Assembly: GCA_029266455.1 (NCBI GenBank)
Contig: JAQSWV010000032.1
Location: forward strand, 1-33,557
DNA: 33,557 bases
Source: Nocardioidaceae bacterium
Lineage (GTDB): Bacteria > Actinomycetota > Actinomycetes > Propionibacteriales > Nocardioidaceae
Direction of reading: 5' to 3'
The translations under genes and the position numbers were made by a program. Below the pieces are notes generated by a model. The model was given only the letters and a program-made list of their open reading frames with translations, did not search any database and was not told where the DNA came from. Below are positions 1 to 7,684 of this stretch, piece after piece. Within the stretch, counting starts at the first letter, position 1; every line of letters begins with the position of its first letter.

Positions 1-7
1 TGACCGG

Positions 8-547
8 GTGACTGCAGGAGCCGTCGGGCCGGCTGCGAACGGCCTCACACCGTACGTCCATGCGGGCGGCCTGGAGCTGCTGGTGCCGGGACGCTGGGAG
101 ATCTCCGAGGACGTACGACCCGGCCTCCTGCTCGTCGCCGTCGAGCCGGAGCGGTCCGTCCGGATGGGAGCGAGCGCGTCGGACGCCGGCTTCCGCGCCA
201 ACCTGGTGGTGACGTGCGAGGAGCTGCCGGCAGGCCTCGAGGTCGCGGCATGGCAGGAGGCAACCGGACAGATGCTGCCCTCGGCGCTCGACCACTACAC
301 GCCCGTGAGCGTCGACGAGCGCGACATCGGCGGCCATGTCACTGTGCACCGCGTCGCCCAGCACCGCAGCAAGGCAGGCACCAACGTCACCATGGAGCAG
401 TGGGCGGCGGTCGTTGCGGTCGCTGACCAGGCACTCGGGTGGAGCCTCACCGCCTCGGTCGCCACCCGCGACCACCCCCGCCGCGTCGGGCTGCTGAACG
501 CCGTGGCGGACAGCTGGCGACTGCCCGGAGCCGGCGCGATCGACTGA
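8..547 (+). CDS. Hypothetical protein, possibly LpqN/DUF1795-like fold
   Basis: This encodes a soluble-looking protein of 179 residues with no signal peptide, membrane segment or cysteine-rich motif that I can see. The N-terminal half alternates short hydrophobic strands and charged turns (around LELLVPGRWEI and FRANLVVTCEELP). The C-terminal half ends in a helix near residues 160-172. That pattern recalls the beta-sheet-plus-helix proteins of the LpqN/DUF1795 group in actinobacteria, but this is an impression only and I assign no function. The frame is still open at the left window edge, so the GTG at position 8 may not be the true start. It converges on sufT with only 5 nt between the two stop codons, leaving no room for an intergenic terminator. 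Confidence 0.6.
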   Translation: MTAGAVGPAANGLTPYVHAGGLELLVPGRWEISEDVRPGLLLVAVEPERSVRMGASASDAGFRANLVVTCEELPAGLEVAAWQEATGQMLPSALDHYTPVSVDERDIGGHVTVHRVAQHRSKAGTNVTMEQWAAVVAVADQALGWSLTASVATRDHPRRVGLLNAVADSWRLPGAGAID

Positions 548-552
548 TCAGG

Positions 553-945
553 TCAGATCGAGAAGCCGAGTGCCCGCAGCTGCTCGCGGCCGTCGTCGGT
601 GATCTTGTCCGGGCCCCACGGTGGCATCCAGACCCAGTTGATGGTGAAGTCCTCGACCAGGCCTTCGAGCGCCTGTCGGGTCTGGTCCTCGATCACGTCG
701 GTGAGAGGACAGGCCGCCGAGGTCAGCGTCATGTCGATGGTGGCCTGGTTGCCGTCCAGGTGGACGTCGTACACCAGGCCGAGGTCGACCACGTTGATCC
801 CGAGCTCCGGGTCGACCACGTCGCGCATGGCCTCCGTGAGGTCGTCGACGCCCGCGGCCGACGCGCCGGCCGACAGGTCGACCTCCGGCAGGTCGTCGGC
901 CACCGGCCCGGTCTGCTGCGCGGTCACTTCGGTCTGCTCGGTCAT
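553..945 (-). CDS. sufT: SufT/MIP18-like DUF59 metal-sulfur cluster assembly protein
   Basis: This is a 130-residue DUF59 (MIP18/PaaD-like) protein that helps mature or deliver Fe-S clusters in the cytoplasm. After a disordered acidic N-terminus of about 35 residues, the conserved core follows: DPELGINVVDLGLVYDV (about residues 46-61), then TSAACPLTD with the family cysteine at residue 79, then WMPPWGPDKITDDGR (about 106-120). It is the last gene of the suf operon. Its ATG shares the ATGA overlap with the sufU stop codon, which fixes this start over the much longer upstream open frame and implies translational coupling. The family role in Fe-S maturation is established knowledge; the role here follows from family and operon position. 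Confidence 0.93.
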   Translation of the reverse strand: MTEQTEVTAQQTGPVADDLPEVDLSAGASAAGVDDLTEAMRDVVDPELGINVVDLGLVYDVHLDGNQATIDMTLTSAACPLTDVIEDQTRQALEGLVEDFTINWVWMPPWGPDKITDDGREQLRALGFSI

Positions 946-1403
946 CGGGACTCCTCTCGGGCCGACGCTTGCGCGACGGCGTCCTTCCATGCCATCCACC
1001 CCAGCAACGCGCACTTGACGCGTCCGGGGAACCTCGCCACGCCCGCGAACGCGATCCCGTCCTCGAGCACGTCCTCGTCGGGCTCGACGGTGCCACGGCT
1101 CTGCATGAGCTCGACGAACTCCTGATGCCGCTGCATCGCCTCGGGGACGCTGCGGCCGATCACCAGGTCCGTCATCACCGACGCCGACGCCTGGCTGATC
1201 GAGCATCCCTCGGCGTCGTACGACACGTCGTCGACGGTGACTCCGCCCGGGCCGTCGGACAGGTGCACCCGCAGCGTGATCTCGTCACCGCAGGTCGGGT
1301 TGACGTGGTGGGTCTCCGCGTCGTACGGCTCGCGCAGCCCGGCATGGTGCGGCCGCTTGTAGTGGTCGAGGATGATCTCCTGGTACAGCGCGTCGAGGTC
1401 CAT
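942..1403 (-). CDS. sufU: SufU, Fe-S assembly protein / sulfur acceptor for SufS
   Basis: SufU is a zinc-dependent sulfurtransferase of the NifU/IscU fold. In Gram-positive bacteria it takes persulfide sulfur from SufS and passes it to the SufBCD scaffold. The 153-residue product has the three conserved cysteines and the aspartate in order: NPTCGD (C38, D40), EGCSIS (C67) and VKCALL (C131). It also has the 18-21 residue insertion between the second and third cysteines that separates SufU from IscU. The ATG at 1403 overlaps the sufS stop as ATGA, and an in-frame GTG lies one codon upstream. The 3' end overlaps sufT in the same way. SufS, SufU and SufT are therefore coupled in translation. Confidence 0.97.
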   Translation of the reverse strand: MDLDALYQEIILDHYKRPHHAGLREPYDAETHHVNPTCGDEITLRVHLSDGPGGVTVDDVSYDAEGCSISQASASVMTDLVIGRSVPEAMQRHQEFVELMQSRGTVEPDEDVLEDGIAFAGVARFPGRVKCALLGWMAWKDAVAQASAREESR

Positions 1404-2695
1404 CACGCCACCCCGAAGTACTGCTGTGCATACCGGACCGCGTCGACCATCTGGTCGATCTCGCCCTCCGTCGTGTAGAGGTAGCCGGACGCCCGCACGG
1501 ACGACTGGGCGCCGAAGCGGGCGTGCGCAGGCTTGGCGCAGTGGTGCCCGGCCCGCACAGCGATGCCGCGCGAGTCGAGGACCTGGCTGACATCGTGCGG
1601 GTGGATGCCGTCGACCACGAAGCTCACGGCGCCGCCGCGCTCGACCATCTCACTAGGGCCGAGCAGCCGGACGCCGCCGATCTCGCCCAGTCTGGCCAGC
1701 GCGTACGCCGTGACCTGCTGCTCGTGTGCCGCGACATTCTCCATGCCGACCGCCTCGAGGTAGCGCACCGCCGCGGCCAGCCCGACCGCCTGGGCGATGG
1801 GAGGCGTGCCCGCCTCGAACCGTGCCGGCGGTGGAGCGTACGTCGACCGATCCATGCGCACCGTCTCGATCATCTCGCCGCCACCGTGGAACGGCGGCAG
1901 CTCCGCCAGCAGCTCACGGCGACCCCACAGGACGCCGATGCCGGTGGGGCCGAGCAGCTTGTGCCCGGTGAAGGCGACGAGGTCGGCGCCCAGCGTCGAC
2001 ACGTCGACCGGCATCTGGGGAACCGCCTGCGAGGCGTCGACGACCACCAGTGCACCGACCTGCTTGGCCCGGCGGGCGATCTCTGCGACCGGGTTGACGG
2101 TGCCCAGCGCGTTGGACACCCAGACCAGCGACACCACCTTGGTGCGCTCGGTGATGAGCTCGTCGATGGCTGACAGGTCGAGGCGCCCCTCGTCGGTCAG
2201 CCCGAACCAGCGCAGGGTCGCGCCGGTGCGCTGGGTCAGCAGCTGCCACGGGACGATGTTGGAGTGGTGCTCCATCTCGGTGATGACCACGTCGTCGCCC
2301 GCCCGGACGCCCAGGTCGCCCGGCGCCCACGCGAGCACGTTCGCCACCAGGTTGAGCGCCTCGGTGGCGTTCTTGGTGAACACCACCCCTTCGCGCTCCG
2401 GCGCGCCGATGAACGCTGCCACCGTGTCGCGCGCCGCCTCGTACGCCTCGGACGCCTCGGCGCCCACCTGGTGCATGGCGCGCGCGACGTTGGCGTTGTG
2501 CCGCGCGTAGTGATCGCGCACGGCCTCGATGACCGACAGCGGCTTCTGCGAGGTGTTGGCGCTGTCGAGGTAGACGAGCGGACGGTCGTTCGCCAGCCTG
2601 CGGGACAGAATGGGGAAGTCGGCCCGGATGCGCTCGACGTCGAGCCCGTGAGCGCGCGCGGCTGTGCCGGTCGTGCCGCCGGCGATCGCGGTCAT
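1403..2695 (-). CDS. sufS: SufS, group II cysteine desulfurase
   Basis: This PLP-dependent desulfurase converts L-cysteine to alanine and a protein-bound persulfide, supplying sulfur for Fe-S assembly. The 430-residue product has the aminotransferase class V fold with TEMEHHSNIVPW (about residues 139-150). The PLP lysine lies in TGHKLLGPTG (K246), and the catalytic cysteine lies in RAGHHCAKP (C386), which is the short group II loop of SufS rather than IscS. An alternative GTG start 13 codons upstream exists at 2734. I prefer the ATG at 2695 because GGAGGAG lies just upstream, while the GTG has no clear ribosome-binding site. It follows sufC by about 40 nt and overlaps sufU. Confidence 0.97.
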   Translation of the reverse strand: MTAIAGGTTGTAARAHGLDVERIRADFPILSRRLANDRPLVYLDSANTSQKPLSVIEAVRDHYARHNANVARAMHQVGAEASEAYEAARDTVAAFIGAPEREGVVFTKNATEALNLVANVLAWAPGDLGVRAGDDVVITEMEHHSNIVPWQLLTQRTGATLRWFGLTDEGRLDLSAIDELITERTKVVSLVWVSNALGTVNPVAEIARRAKQVGALVVVDASQAVPQMPVDVSTLGADLVAFTGHKLLGPTGIGVLWGRRELLAELPPFHGGGEMIETVRMDRSTYAPPPARFEAGTPPIAQAVGLAAAVRYLEAVGMENVAAHEQQVTAYALARLGEIGGVRLLGPSEMVERGGAVSFVVDGIHPHDVSQVLDSRGIAVRAGHHCAKPAHARFGAQSSVRASGYLYTTEGEIDQMVDAVRYAQQYFGVA

Positions 2696-2738
2696 GTGCT
2701 GCTCCTCCTCGGACTCAGCGGTTGCTCGTTGCACGGGC

Positions 2739-3506
2739 TCAGGACTGTGCGGCTGAGATCTTGGTGTAGCGGTCGTACCCCTCGGACTCGAGCCGCTCGG
2801 CCAGCTCCGCGCCCCCTTGCTCGGCGACCCGGCCCGCGACGAACACGTGCACGAAGTCCGGCTCGATGTAGCGCAGGATGCGGGTGTAGTGCGTGATCAG
2901 CAGCACACCGCGGTCACCCTGCGCGGTGAACCGGTTGACTCCCTCGGAGACGACCTTGAGGGCGTCGATGTCGAGGCCGGAGTCGGTCTCGTCGAGGATC
3001 GCGAAGTGTGGGTTCAGCAGCTCCATCTGCGCGATCTCGTGACGCTTCTTCTCTCCCCCCGAGAAGCCCTCGTTGACGCTGCGCTGGGCGAAGGCAGGAT
3101 CCATGCCCAGGTTCGCCAGGGCGCCGTTCACGTCCTTGACCCAGGTGCGCAGCTTGGGAGCCTCGCCGTCGAGCGAGGTCTTGGCCGTGCGCAGGAAGTT
3201 CGACACCGACACACCGGGCACCTCGACCGGGTACTGCATCGCGAGGAAGAGCCCGGCGCGGGCACGCTCGTCCACGGTCATGTCGAGCACGCTCACCCCG
3301 TCGAGGGTCACGGTGCCGCCGGTGACGGTGTACTTGGGGTGCCCGGCGATGGAGTACGCCAGCGTCGACTTGCCGGAGCCGTTGGGTCCCATGATGGCGT
3401 GGGTCTCGCCCGACCTCACCGTGAGGTCGACGCCCCGAAGGATCTCCTTCGGGCCGTCGTCGGTGTTGACCGTGACGTGCAGGCCGCGGATATCGAGAGT
3501 GGACAT
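2739..3506 (-). CDS. sufC: SufC, Fe-S assembly ATPase
   Basis: SufC is the ABC-type ATPase of the cytosolic SufBC2D scaffold; ATP binding drives the conformational change that builds and releases the cluster. The 255-residue protein shows Walker A GPNGSGKST (residues 40-48), the signature FSGGEKKR (148-155) and Walker B ending in ILDETDSGLD (about 170-179), all in SufC-specific form. The sequence LAMQYPVEVPGVSV (about 88-101) is the SufC Q-loop region. It has no membrane partner; its partners are SufB and SufD upstream. The ATG at 3506 follows AGGAG at a longish 13 nt spacing. The gene lies 39 nt downstream of the small Rieske-type gene. Confidence 0.97.
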   Translation of the reverse strand: MSTLDIRGLHVTVNTDDGPKEILRGVDLTVRSGETHAIMGPNGSGKSTLAYSIAGHPKYTVTGGTVTLDGVSVLDMTVDERARAGLFLAMQYPVEVPGVSVSNFLRTAKTSLDGEAPKLRTWVKDVNGALANLGMDPAFAQRSVNEGFSGGEKKRHEIAQMELLNPHFAILDETDSGLDIDALKVVSEGVNRFTAQGDRGVLLITHYTRILRYIEPDFVHVFVAGRVAEQGGAELAERLESEGYDRYTKISAAQS

Positions 3507-3545
3507 CGGGGTGTCAGTGCTCCTGAGTCGGTACGGAAAGGATCA

Positions 3546-3875
3546 TCAGCGGGAGAAGGTGAGCGGCTGCGACACGTCGACGAGGACGTCGTCGGACTCC
3601 AGCCGCACGGGGTAGACGGGAACGGGCTCGGTGGCGGGAAGGCCCAGCGGAGCTCCGGACCGCACGTCGAAACGCGAGCCGTGCAGCCAGCACTCGACGG
3701 TGCAGCCTTCGACGTCGCCCTCGGACAGGGCGATCGAGGCGTGCGAGCACTCGTCGAAGATGGCGAAGACCTCGTCACCGGAGCGGAACAGGGCGAGCTC
3801 GACGCCGTCGACCTCGACGGCCAGTGCCTTGCCCTCCTCGACGTCTGCCAGCGCGCAGGCGCGGGTGAACCCCAT
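3546..3875 (-). CDS. Rieske-type [2Fe-2S] ferredoxin within the suf operon
   Basis: This is a small soluble Rieske-type protein of 109 residues, related to the ferredoxin subunits of non-heme iron oxygenases and to NirD. The cluster ligands are visible as DECSHASI (C43, H45) and VECWLHGSRFD (C62, H65), the C-x-H...C-x2-H pattern. There is no signal peptide, so it acts in the cytoplasm, probably as an electron donor. Its ATG overlaps the sufD stop by one base (TGATG), which fixes the start and couples its translation to sufD. A Rieske gene between sufD and sufC is common in actinobacterial suf operons. Its exact role in assembly is not established, and reductant supply is my inference. Confidence 0.92.
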   Translation of the reverse strand: MGFTRACALADVEEGKALAVEVDGVELALFRSGDEVFAIFDECSHASIALSEGDVEGCTVECWLHGSRFDVRSGAPLGLPATEPVPVYPVRLESDDVLVDVSQPLTFSR

Positions 3876-5056
3876 CAGGCTGTCCCCACCGGGACGCCGA
3901 CGGTGGCGGCCAGCTCCGCCTCGACGCTGGCCAGCAGCCGCGACTGGATGTCGGGGATGCCGATGCGACGGATGATGTCGGCGAAGAAGCCGTGCACGAC
4001 CAGCCGGCGTGCCTCGTCCTCGCCGATGCCACGGCTGCACAGGTAGAACATCTGCTCGTCGTCGAAGCGACCGGTCGTGCTGGCGTGTCCGGCGCCCTCG
4101 ATCTCGCCGGTCTCGATCTCGAGGTTCGGCACCGAGTCGGCCCGCGCACCGTCGGTCAGCACCAGGTTGCGGTTGCTCTCGTACGTCTCGATGCCCTCCG
4201 CCACCTTGCGGATGAGCACGTCCCCGATCCAGACCGTGTGGGCGTCACGGCCCTGCAGTGCCCCCTTGTAGTCCACGTTGCTCTTGGTCCGGGGAGCGTT
4301 GTGGTCGACGAACAACCGGTGCTCGAGGTGCTGGCCGGCGTCGGCGAAGTACAGACCCAGCAGGTCGGCCTCCCCGCCCGAGCCCTCGTAGGCGCACGAG
4401 ACGTTGACCCGCACGAGGTCGCCGCCGAACGACACGGCCAGGTGCCGCAGCGAGGCGTCGCGGCCGATGCTGGCGTGCTGGTGGCTGACGTGCACAGCGT
4501 CGTCGGCCCAGTCGTGGACCGACAAGACGGTGAGCTGGGCACCGTCACCCAGCACGATCTCGACGTTGTCGGCGACCACGGCCGAGCCGGTGAACTCGAG
4601 CACGACCGTCGCCTTGGAGAACGGCTGGGCCACGATCACCGTGTGGCCGGCCGACGCGACGTCGGTGGAGATGCCCTGGTACCGCAGCACCGTCGGCTGG
4701 TCGACCACTGCCTCCTTGTCGACCGTCACCACGGTGACGGTCTCGGCGGCCTGCCACGCGCGGGCGCTGATCCGGTCGGCGGGAACGTACCCGCTCGAGC
4801 CGCGGACCGGATCACCTGCGGCCAGCTCGTCGACGGTGACCCCTGCATCCGGCCGGTCCACGGTGACGCGTGCGGTGCCGGAGCCGAGGGGCGCGTCGTC
4901 GTGCAGTCCGCGCAGGCGCTTGAGGGGCGTGAACCGCCAGACCTCCTCCCGCCCGGTCGGAACCGGGTGGTCGGCGGGATCGAACGAACCCGCCGGGTGG
5001 AGGTGGCTGTCCACCGTCTCCAGCGCATGCTGGACGGCGTCGGGCGCGGTGGTCAC
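3875..5056 (-). CDS. sufD: SufD, Fe-S assembly scaffold subunit
   Basis: SufD is the SufB paralogue of the SufBC2D scaffold; it is needed for iron entry and complex stability. The 393-residue protein has the SufBD beta-helix core with NVDYKGALQGRDAHTVWIGD (about residues 264-283). It also has the conserved C-terminal helical part LVLTDGARADSVPNLEIE followed by GHASTTGRFDDEQMFYLCSRG, where the histidine of GHAST is characteristic. The final helices (VHGFFADIIRRIGIPDI) contact SufC. The start is a GTG at 5056 with a GGAAGAG stretch about 10 nt upstream. It lies 49 nt downstream of sufB and its stop overlaps the Rieske gene start. Confidence 0.96.
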   Translation of the reverse strand: MTTAPDAVQHALETVDSHLHPAGSFDPADHPVPTGREEVWRFTPLKRLRGLHDDAPLGSGTARVTVDRPDAGVTVDELAAGDPVRGSSGYVPADRISARAWQAAETVTVVTVDKEAVVDQPTVLRYQGISTDVASAGHTVIVAQPFSKATVVLEFTGSAVVADNVEIVLGDGAQLTVLSVHDWADDAVHVSHQHASIGRDASLRHLAVSFGGDLVRVNVSCAYEGSGGEADLLGLYFADAGQHLEHRLFVDHNAPRTKSNVDYKGALQGRDAHTVWIGDVLIRKVAEGIETYESNRNLVLTDGARADSVPNLEIETGEIEGAGHASTTGRFDDEQMFYLCSRGIGEDEARRLVVHGFFADIIRRIGIPDIQSRLLASVEAELAATVGVPVGTA

Positions 5057-5105
5057 TGCTGGTTCTCTTCCTGTCGCTGGGTCGTGCGGGGCGGGGCGGA
5101 CGGCA

Positions 5106-6518
5106 TCAGCCGACCGCGCCCTCCATCTGCAGCTCGATCAACCGGTTGAGCTCGAGGGCGTACTCCATCGGAAGCTCACGGGCGATGGGCTCGACGAATC
5201 CGCGCACGATCATCGCCATCGCCTCGTCCTCCTCCATGCCGCGACTCATCAGGTAGAAGAGCTGGTCGTCGCTGACCTTGGAGACAGTCGCCTCGTGTGC
5301 CATCGAGACGTCGTCCTCCCGGACGTCGACGTAGGGGTAGGTGTCCGAGCGGCTCACCTGGTCGACGAGCAGGGCGTCGCACTTGACGCTGCTGGCCGAG
5401 TGGTGCGCTCCCTCCTGCACCTGGACCAGCCCGCGGTAGGAGGTACGCCCGCCGCCACGGGCAACGGACTTGGAGATGATCGACGACTTCGTGTGCGGGG
5501 CGCAGTGCACCATCTTGGAACCGGCGTCCTGGTGCTGCCCCTCGCCCGCGAACGCGACCGACAGGGTCTCGCCCTTGGCGTGCTCGCCCATCAGGTAGAC
5601 GGCGGGGTACTTCATCGTCACCTTGGAGCCGATGTTGCCGTCGATCCACTCCATGGTGGCCCCGGCCTCGCACGTGGCGCGCTTGGTCACCAGGTTGTAG
5701 ACGTTGTTCGACCAGTTCTGGATGGTCGTGTACCGGCAGCGAGCGCCCTTCTTGACGATGATCTCGACGACCGCCGAGTGCAGCGAGTCGCTGGAGTAGA
5801 TCGGCGCGGTGCACCCCTCGACGTAGTGCACGTACGCGTCCTCGTCGACGATGATCAGGGTCCGCTCGAACTGGCCCATGTTCTCGGTGTTGATCCGGAA
5901 GTAGGCCTGCAGCGGGATGTCGACGTGCACACCCTTCGGGACGTAGATGAACGACCCTCCGGACCACACCGAGGTGTTCAGCGCGGCGAACTTGTTGTCA
6001 CCCACCGGGATGACGGTGCCGAAGTACTCACGAAACAGGTCCTCGTGCTCGCGCAGCGCCGTGTCGGTGTCGAGGAACAGGACGCCCTGCTCTTCCAGGT
6101 CCTCACGGATCTGGTGGTAGACGACCTCGGACTCGTACTGTGCGGCGACACCGGAGATCAGGCGCTGCTTCTCCGCCTCGGGGATGCCGAGCTTGTCGTA
6201 GGTGCTCTTGATGTCGTCGGGGAGCTCGTCCCAGCTCGTGGCCTGCTTCTCGGTCGACCGCACGAAGTACTTGATGTTGGCGAAGTCGATCGTCGACAGG
6301 TCGGCGCCCCAGGCAGGAAGCGGCTTGCGGTGGAAGAGCCGCAGACCCTTGAGCCGGAGGTCGAGCATCCACTGCGGCTCGCTCTTCTTCGACGAGATGT
6401 CGCGGACGACGTCGTCGTCGATGCCTCGTCGCGCGGCCGATCCGGCGACGTCGGAGTCGGCCCAGCCGTACTTGTACCGGCCGAGGCCCTCGAGCTCAGG
6501 ATGGGTGGTGCTCGTCAT
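5106..6518 (-). CDS. sufB: SufB, Fe-S assembly scaffold subunit
   Basis: SufB is the main scaffold subunit on which the nascent cluster forms in the SufBC2D complex. The 470-residue product contains SufB hallmarks: [10 protein letters not shown]-like [14 protein letters not shown] near residue 50, [20 protein letters not shown] in the middle, and [14 protein letters not shown], whose cysteine matches the position of the functional cysteine in Escherichia coli SufB. The conserved C-terminus [20 protein letters not shown] then follows. The start ATG at 6518 overlaps the sufR stop as ATGA and has GGAGAGG upstream, so the 62 extra upstream codons in this frame are not needed. SufR is thus translationally coupled to the scaffold genes it probably controls. 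Confidence 0.97.
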   Translation of the reverse strand: MTSTTHPELEGLGRYKYGWADSDVAGSAARRGIDDDVVRDISSKKSEPQWMLDLRLKGLRLFHRKPLPAWGADLSTIDFANIKYFVRSTEKQATSWDELPDDIKSTYDKLGIPEAEKQRLISGVAAQYESEVVYHQIREDLEEQGVLFLDTDTALREHEDLFREYFGTVIPVGDNKFAALNTSVWSGGSFIYVPKGVHVDIPLQAYFRINTENMGQFERTLIIVDEDAYVHYVEGCTAPIYSSDSLHSAVVEIIVKKGARCRYTTIQNWSNNVYNLVTKRATCEAGATMEWIDGNIGSKVTMKYPAVYLMGEHAKGETLSVAFAGEGQHQDAGSKMVHCAPHTKSSIISKSVARGGGRTSYRGLVQVQEGAHHSASSVKCDALLVDQVSRSDTYPYVDVREDDVSMAHEATVSKVSDDQLFYLMSRGMEEDEAMAMIVRGFVEPIARELPMEYALELNRLIELQMEGAVG

Positions 6519-7348
6519 ACGGATGTCCTCTCCGACGTTCGGGTCTGGGTGGTCCGGGGGAACCGGGGGGTCTGGGAAGTGGAGGCGGAGGCGGAGCCAG
6601 AGTGGGAGGTGGCGGCGGGTCGGGCGCCGGGCTGGCTGCGCCCGGACTCGGGCTGGAGGCGTTGCTGTGGAGGCTGGGTCGGCTCGGGCACGTTGGTGGT
6701 GCACACGCCGTCACCGCGGGCGATGGTTGCCAGCCGCTGTACGTGGCGGCCCAGCAGCCGGGCGAAGACCTCGGTCTCGGCCTCGCACAGCTGCGGGAAC
6801 TCCTCGGCGACATGGGCGACCGGGCAATGGTGCTGGCACACCTGCGCGCCGTGTGGCGCGGACCGGACCGACGCAGCGTAGCCGTCGCCGGTCAGCGCCC
6901 GCGCGAGGGCCTGCGGGCGCTCCTCGGCCGGCAGCCCCGCGAGTGCGGGAGCGTAGCGACTCTCGAGCTCGCCCACCCGCCGCCTGGCGAACTCGTGCAC
7001 CGCCTGCTCTCCCCCGGTCTGGGCGAGGAAGCGCAGCGCGCTGACGGCGAGGTCGTCGTAGGCCTGCTCGAACGCATCCCGACCGCGCTGGGTCAACCCG
7101 AAGGCACGGGCGGGGCGGCCACGTCCGCGCGTGGACCCGGGGCGGACGGGCACCTCTGCGACCTCGGCGAGACCCTGGTCGACGAGCTGGTCCAGGTGCC
7201 GGCGAACGCCCGCAGGGGTGAGCTGCAGCCCGTCCGCCAGCTCAGCGGCGGTGGCCGCCCGGCGCTCCAGCAGGGCGCGGGCGACCCGCTGACGCGTCGA
7301 GGCGTCAGGCGCCCCGCCGCGGCGCTCGGCGCGGCCCTCGATTTCCAC
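6515..7348 (-). CDS. sufR: SufR, Fe-S-binding transcriptional regulator of the suf operon
   Basis: SufR is a winged-helix repressor that senses Fe-S status through its own cluster. The 277-residue protein has an ArsR/DeoR-like helix-turn-helix at about residues 18-90 ([20 protein letters not shown], then the basic wing [16 protein letters not shown]). Four cysteines follow in the order known for actinobacterial SufR: C171 and C175 in [12 protein letters not shown]188 in FPQLCEAET, and C216 in [11 protein letters not shown]. Residues after about 222 form a Pro/Ser/Thr/Arg-rich tail that looks disordered. The start is a GTG at 7348 with no good Shine-Dalgarno, so the message may be nearly leaderless. 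The stop overlaps the sufB ATG. A candidate operator covers the start codon. Confidence 0.93.
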   Translation of the reverse strand: MEIEGRAERRGGAPDASTRQRVARALLERRAATAAELADGLQLTPAGVRRHLDQLVDQGLAEVAEVPVRPGSTRGRGRPARAFGLTQRGRDAFEQAYDDLAVSALRFLAQTGGEQAVHEFARRRVGELESRYAPALAGLPAEERPQALARALTGDGYAASVRSAPHGAQVCQHHCPVAHVAEEFPQLCEAETEVFARLLGRHVQRLATIARGDGVCTTNVPEPTQPPQQRLQPESGRSQPGARPAATSHSGSASASTSQTPRFPRTTQTRTSERTSV

Positions 7349-7359
7349 AACACCAGTGT
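7344..7359 (-). promoter_or_regulatory. Candidate SufR operator overlapping the sufR start codon
   Basis: Read on the minus strand, the start region of sufR is ACACTGGTGTTGTGGA. It contains ACACT, five bases, then TGTGG. From memory, mycobacterial SufR binds an ACACT-N5-TGTGA type site, so this differs at one base. A shorter inverted repeat, ACAC-TG-GTGT, is nested inside. The GTG start codon lies within the site, which would suit autoregulation by blocking initiation. No SufR binding data are available here. Confidence 0.5.
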
Positions 7360-7390
7360 GCCCTTATTCGTCCGCAGAGCCAAACGGAAC

Positions 7391-7523
7391 CGCCGGCCAC
7401 CCCGACTCTCCGCCGCGACCCCCGACCCTCCCTCACGATCCGCGACTTGTGCAGGACCTGAACTCGCCGGCCACCCCGACTCTCCGCCGCGATCCGCGAG
7501 TTGCGCAGGACCTAGACTCGCCG
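7391..7523 (+). repeat. Interleaved direct repeats (28 bp and 33 bp units, two copies each)
   Basis: Unit A (28 bp, beginning CGCCGGCCACCCCGACTC) occurs identically at 7391-7418 and 7465-7492. Unit B (33 bp, beginning GATCCGCGA) occurs at 7437-7469 and 7491-7523 with four mismatches. The order is A, a 20-bp insert, B, A, B with slight overlaps, as if a short block duplicated and one copy was later changed. The second B copy carries the TAGACT box, and the first has TGAACT at that position. Confidence 0.8.
7513..7518 (+). promoter_or_regulatory. Candidate -10 box (TAGACT) for the ABC-ctaA transcription unit
   Basis: The hexamer TAGACT fits the TAnnnT pattern of actinobacterial -10 elements. 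It sits inside CCTAGACTCGCCGCG (7511-7525), which matches a sequence upstream of ctaB on the other strand at 14 of 15 positions. No convincing -35 hexamer lies 16-18 nt upstream. The promoter role is inference. Confidence 0.4.
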
Positions 7524-7590
7524 CGTGCCTCTGCCGGCGACGCCATGACCTTCCTGACGACGTGCCCGACGCCGTCGGCGACCACGTATT

Positions 7591-7626
7591 CGGCACCGCG
7601 TCCGGCACCGCGTCCGGCACCGCGTC
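7591..7626 (+). repeat. Three tandem 12-bp repeats
   Basis: The unit CGGCACCGCGTC is repeated exactly three times, followed by a diverged partial copy beginning CGGCGACGGGTT. It lies about 60 bp before the chosen start of the ABC ATPase. In the ATPase frame it would read as Gly-Thr-Ala-Ser units. Because 12 bp is a whole number of codons, a change in copy number would not shift the frame if the region were translated. Confidence 0.9.
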
Positions 7627-7684
7627 CGGCGACGGGTTCGATGCGCTGCCTCCCGGCTGTTCCGCTGACGTCGCTGACGCGCCC

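Larger units (their letters stand above)
7349..7684. other. 336-nt gene-free spacer between sufR and the ABC transporter
   Basis: This divergent intergenic region holds the sufR promoter and operator at its left end. It also carries two families of short direct repeats (28 and 33 bp), a TAGACT-type promoter-like box at 7513-7518, and three tandem 12-bp units at 7591-7626. No convincing protein gene or stable RNA is visible. The frame of the downstream ATPase stays open through it, but no ribosome-binding site supports an earlier start. Confidence 0.6.

Noticed and set aside
4404-6881. Very long plus-strand open frame antisense to sufD, sufB and sufR
   Set aside because: It is the mirror of well-supported genes in high-GC DNA, where stop codons are rare in antisense frames. 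The translation has no domain.
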